This document shows, piece by piece, positions 5,442 to 5,594 of a stretch of DNA of 5,594 nt. Made by a program: the position numbers and the translations under genes. Position 1 is the first letter of the stretch; every line of letters begins with the position of its first letter. The notes beneath the pieces were generated by a model, which worked only from the letters and a program-made list of their open reading frames with translations, searched no databases and was not told the DNA's origin. The stretch comes from RGIG7332 sp045589235 (GTDB lineage Bacteria > Bacillota > Clostridia > Oscillospirales > JAAYXM01). The stretch covers positions 1-5,594 of the forward strand of contig JAZNOR010000030.1 in assembly GCA_045589235.1 (NCBI GenBank), in the 5' to 3' direction.

Positions 5442-5517
5442 AAAGGTGTTGGTAAAAGCCACAACCAGATAAGGAAGTATTGGTTTTGCAGCCATATTTT
5501 CCGTAAATAGTGCATCA

Positions 5518-5553
5518 AAAAATGCCGCAATACGCCAGTATTACGGCATTTTT
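5518..5553. terminator. Bidirectional intrinsic terminator after the nitroreductase gene
   Basis: AAAAATGCCG (5518-5527) pairs with CGGCATTTTT (5544-5553), and inside a single C/A mismatch AATAC pairs with GTATT around a GCCA loop. T runs lie on the 3' side in both directions, so it can also end minus-strand transcription entering from the right. It is 76 nt after the nitroreductase stop. I see no gene between that stop and the right edge of the window. Confidence 0.9.
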
Positions 5554-5594
5554 ATTCTTTCTCTTAACGAAAAATCTGATTTTCAAAACTGTGT

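Noticed and set aside
5424..5495. Minus-strand 23-residue hydrophobic ORF (starts MAAKPILPYLVV) overlapping the end of the nitroreductase gene
   Set aside because: Small toxin-like membrane peptides can look like this, but the ribosome site is poor, no promoter is evident, and a terminator lies directly upstream on that strand.

Overview
The window looks like core chromosome of a low-to-mid GC member of the Bacillota, most likely a clostridial lineage. I infer this from the strong AGGAGG-type ribosome sites, the sigma-A promoters with 17-bp spacers, the long Alu-domain SRP RNA placed directly upstream of dnaX (the order known in Bacillus subtilis), and a clostridial-style DnaX N-terminus. I see no phage genes, transposase or CRISPR array.

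Layout. Positions 1-1150 (minus) hold the first 383 codons of dnaX, which runs off the left edge. It starts 16 nt after the end of a long-form SRP RNA gene (about 1167-1466, minus) whose two ends form a nearly perfect 24-bp stem. A shared intergenic region carries back-to-back promoters for the SRP RNA (minus) and a tRNA-Pro(UGG) gene (1581-1657, plus). The tRNA is followed by a strong terminator, then a short GC-rich hairpin-forming segment that ends in a 19-bp exact copy of the tRNA 3' end, then a second terminator shared with the convergent transporter gene.

Positions 1843-3168 (minus) encode a MATE-family efflux protein with a GTG start. Its 200-nt leader has a consensus promoter, a multi-hairpin element and an intrinsic terminator just before the gene. 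This is a riboswitch-type leader, and the guanidine-IV (mepA) class is my best guess. Diverging from it is a plus-strand operon: a CorB/CorC-type (DUF21-CBS-CorC_HlyC) membrane protein at 3631-4878, overlapped by ATGA with a small nitroreductase at 4875-5441, and closed by a bidirectional terminator at 5518-5553. The CorB/CorC leader also holds an intrinsic terminator, this time overlapped by a well-formed 25-codon leader ORF whose stop codon lies inside the terminator hairpin. A 17-bp palindrome sits exactly between the two divergent -35 boxes.

How the parts fit. The left half is translation and replication housekeeping (protein targeting RNA, clamp loader, tRNA). The right half is a divergent pair of membrane transport units, one drug or cation exporter and one Mg2+/divalent-metal family protein. 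Each appears to be controlled after initiation by its own premature terminator, and both may share one DNA-binding regulator at the central palindrome. The most interesting and least explained piece is the leader ORF/terminator arrangement at 3433-3588.
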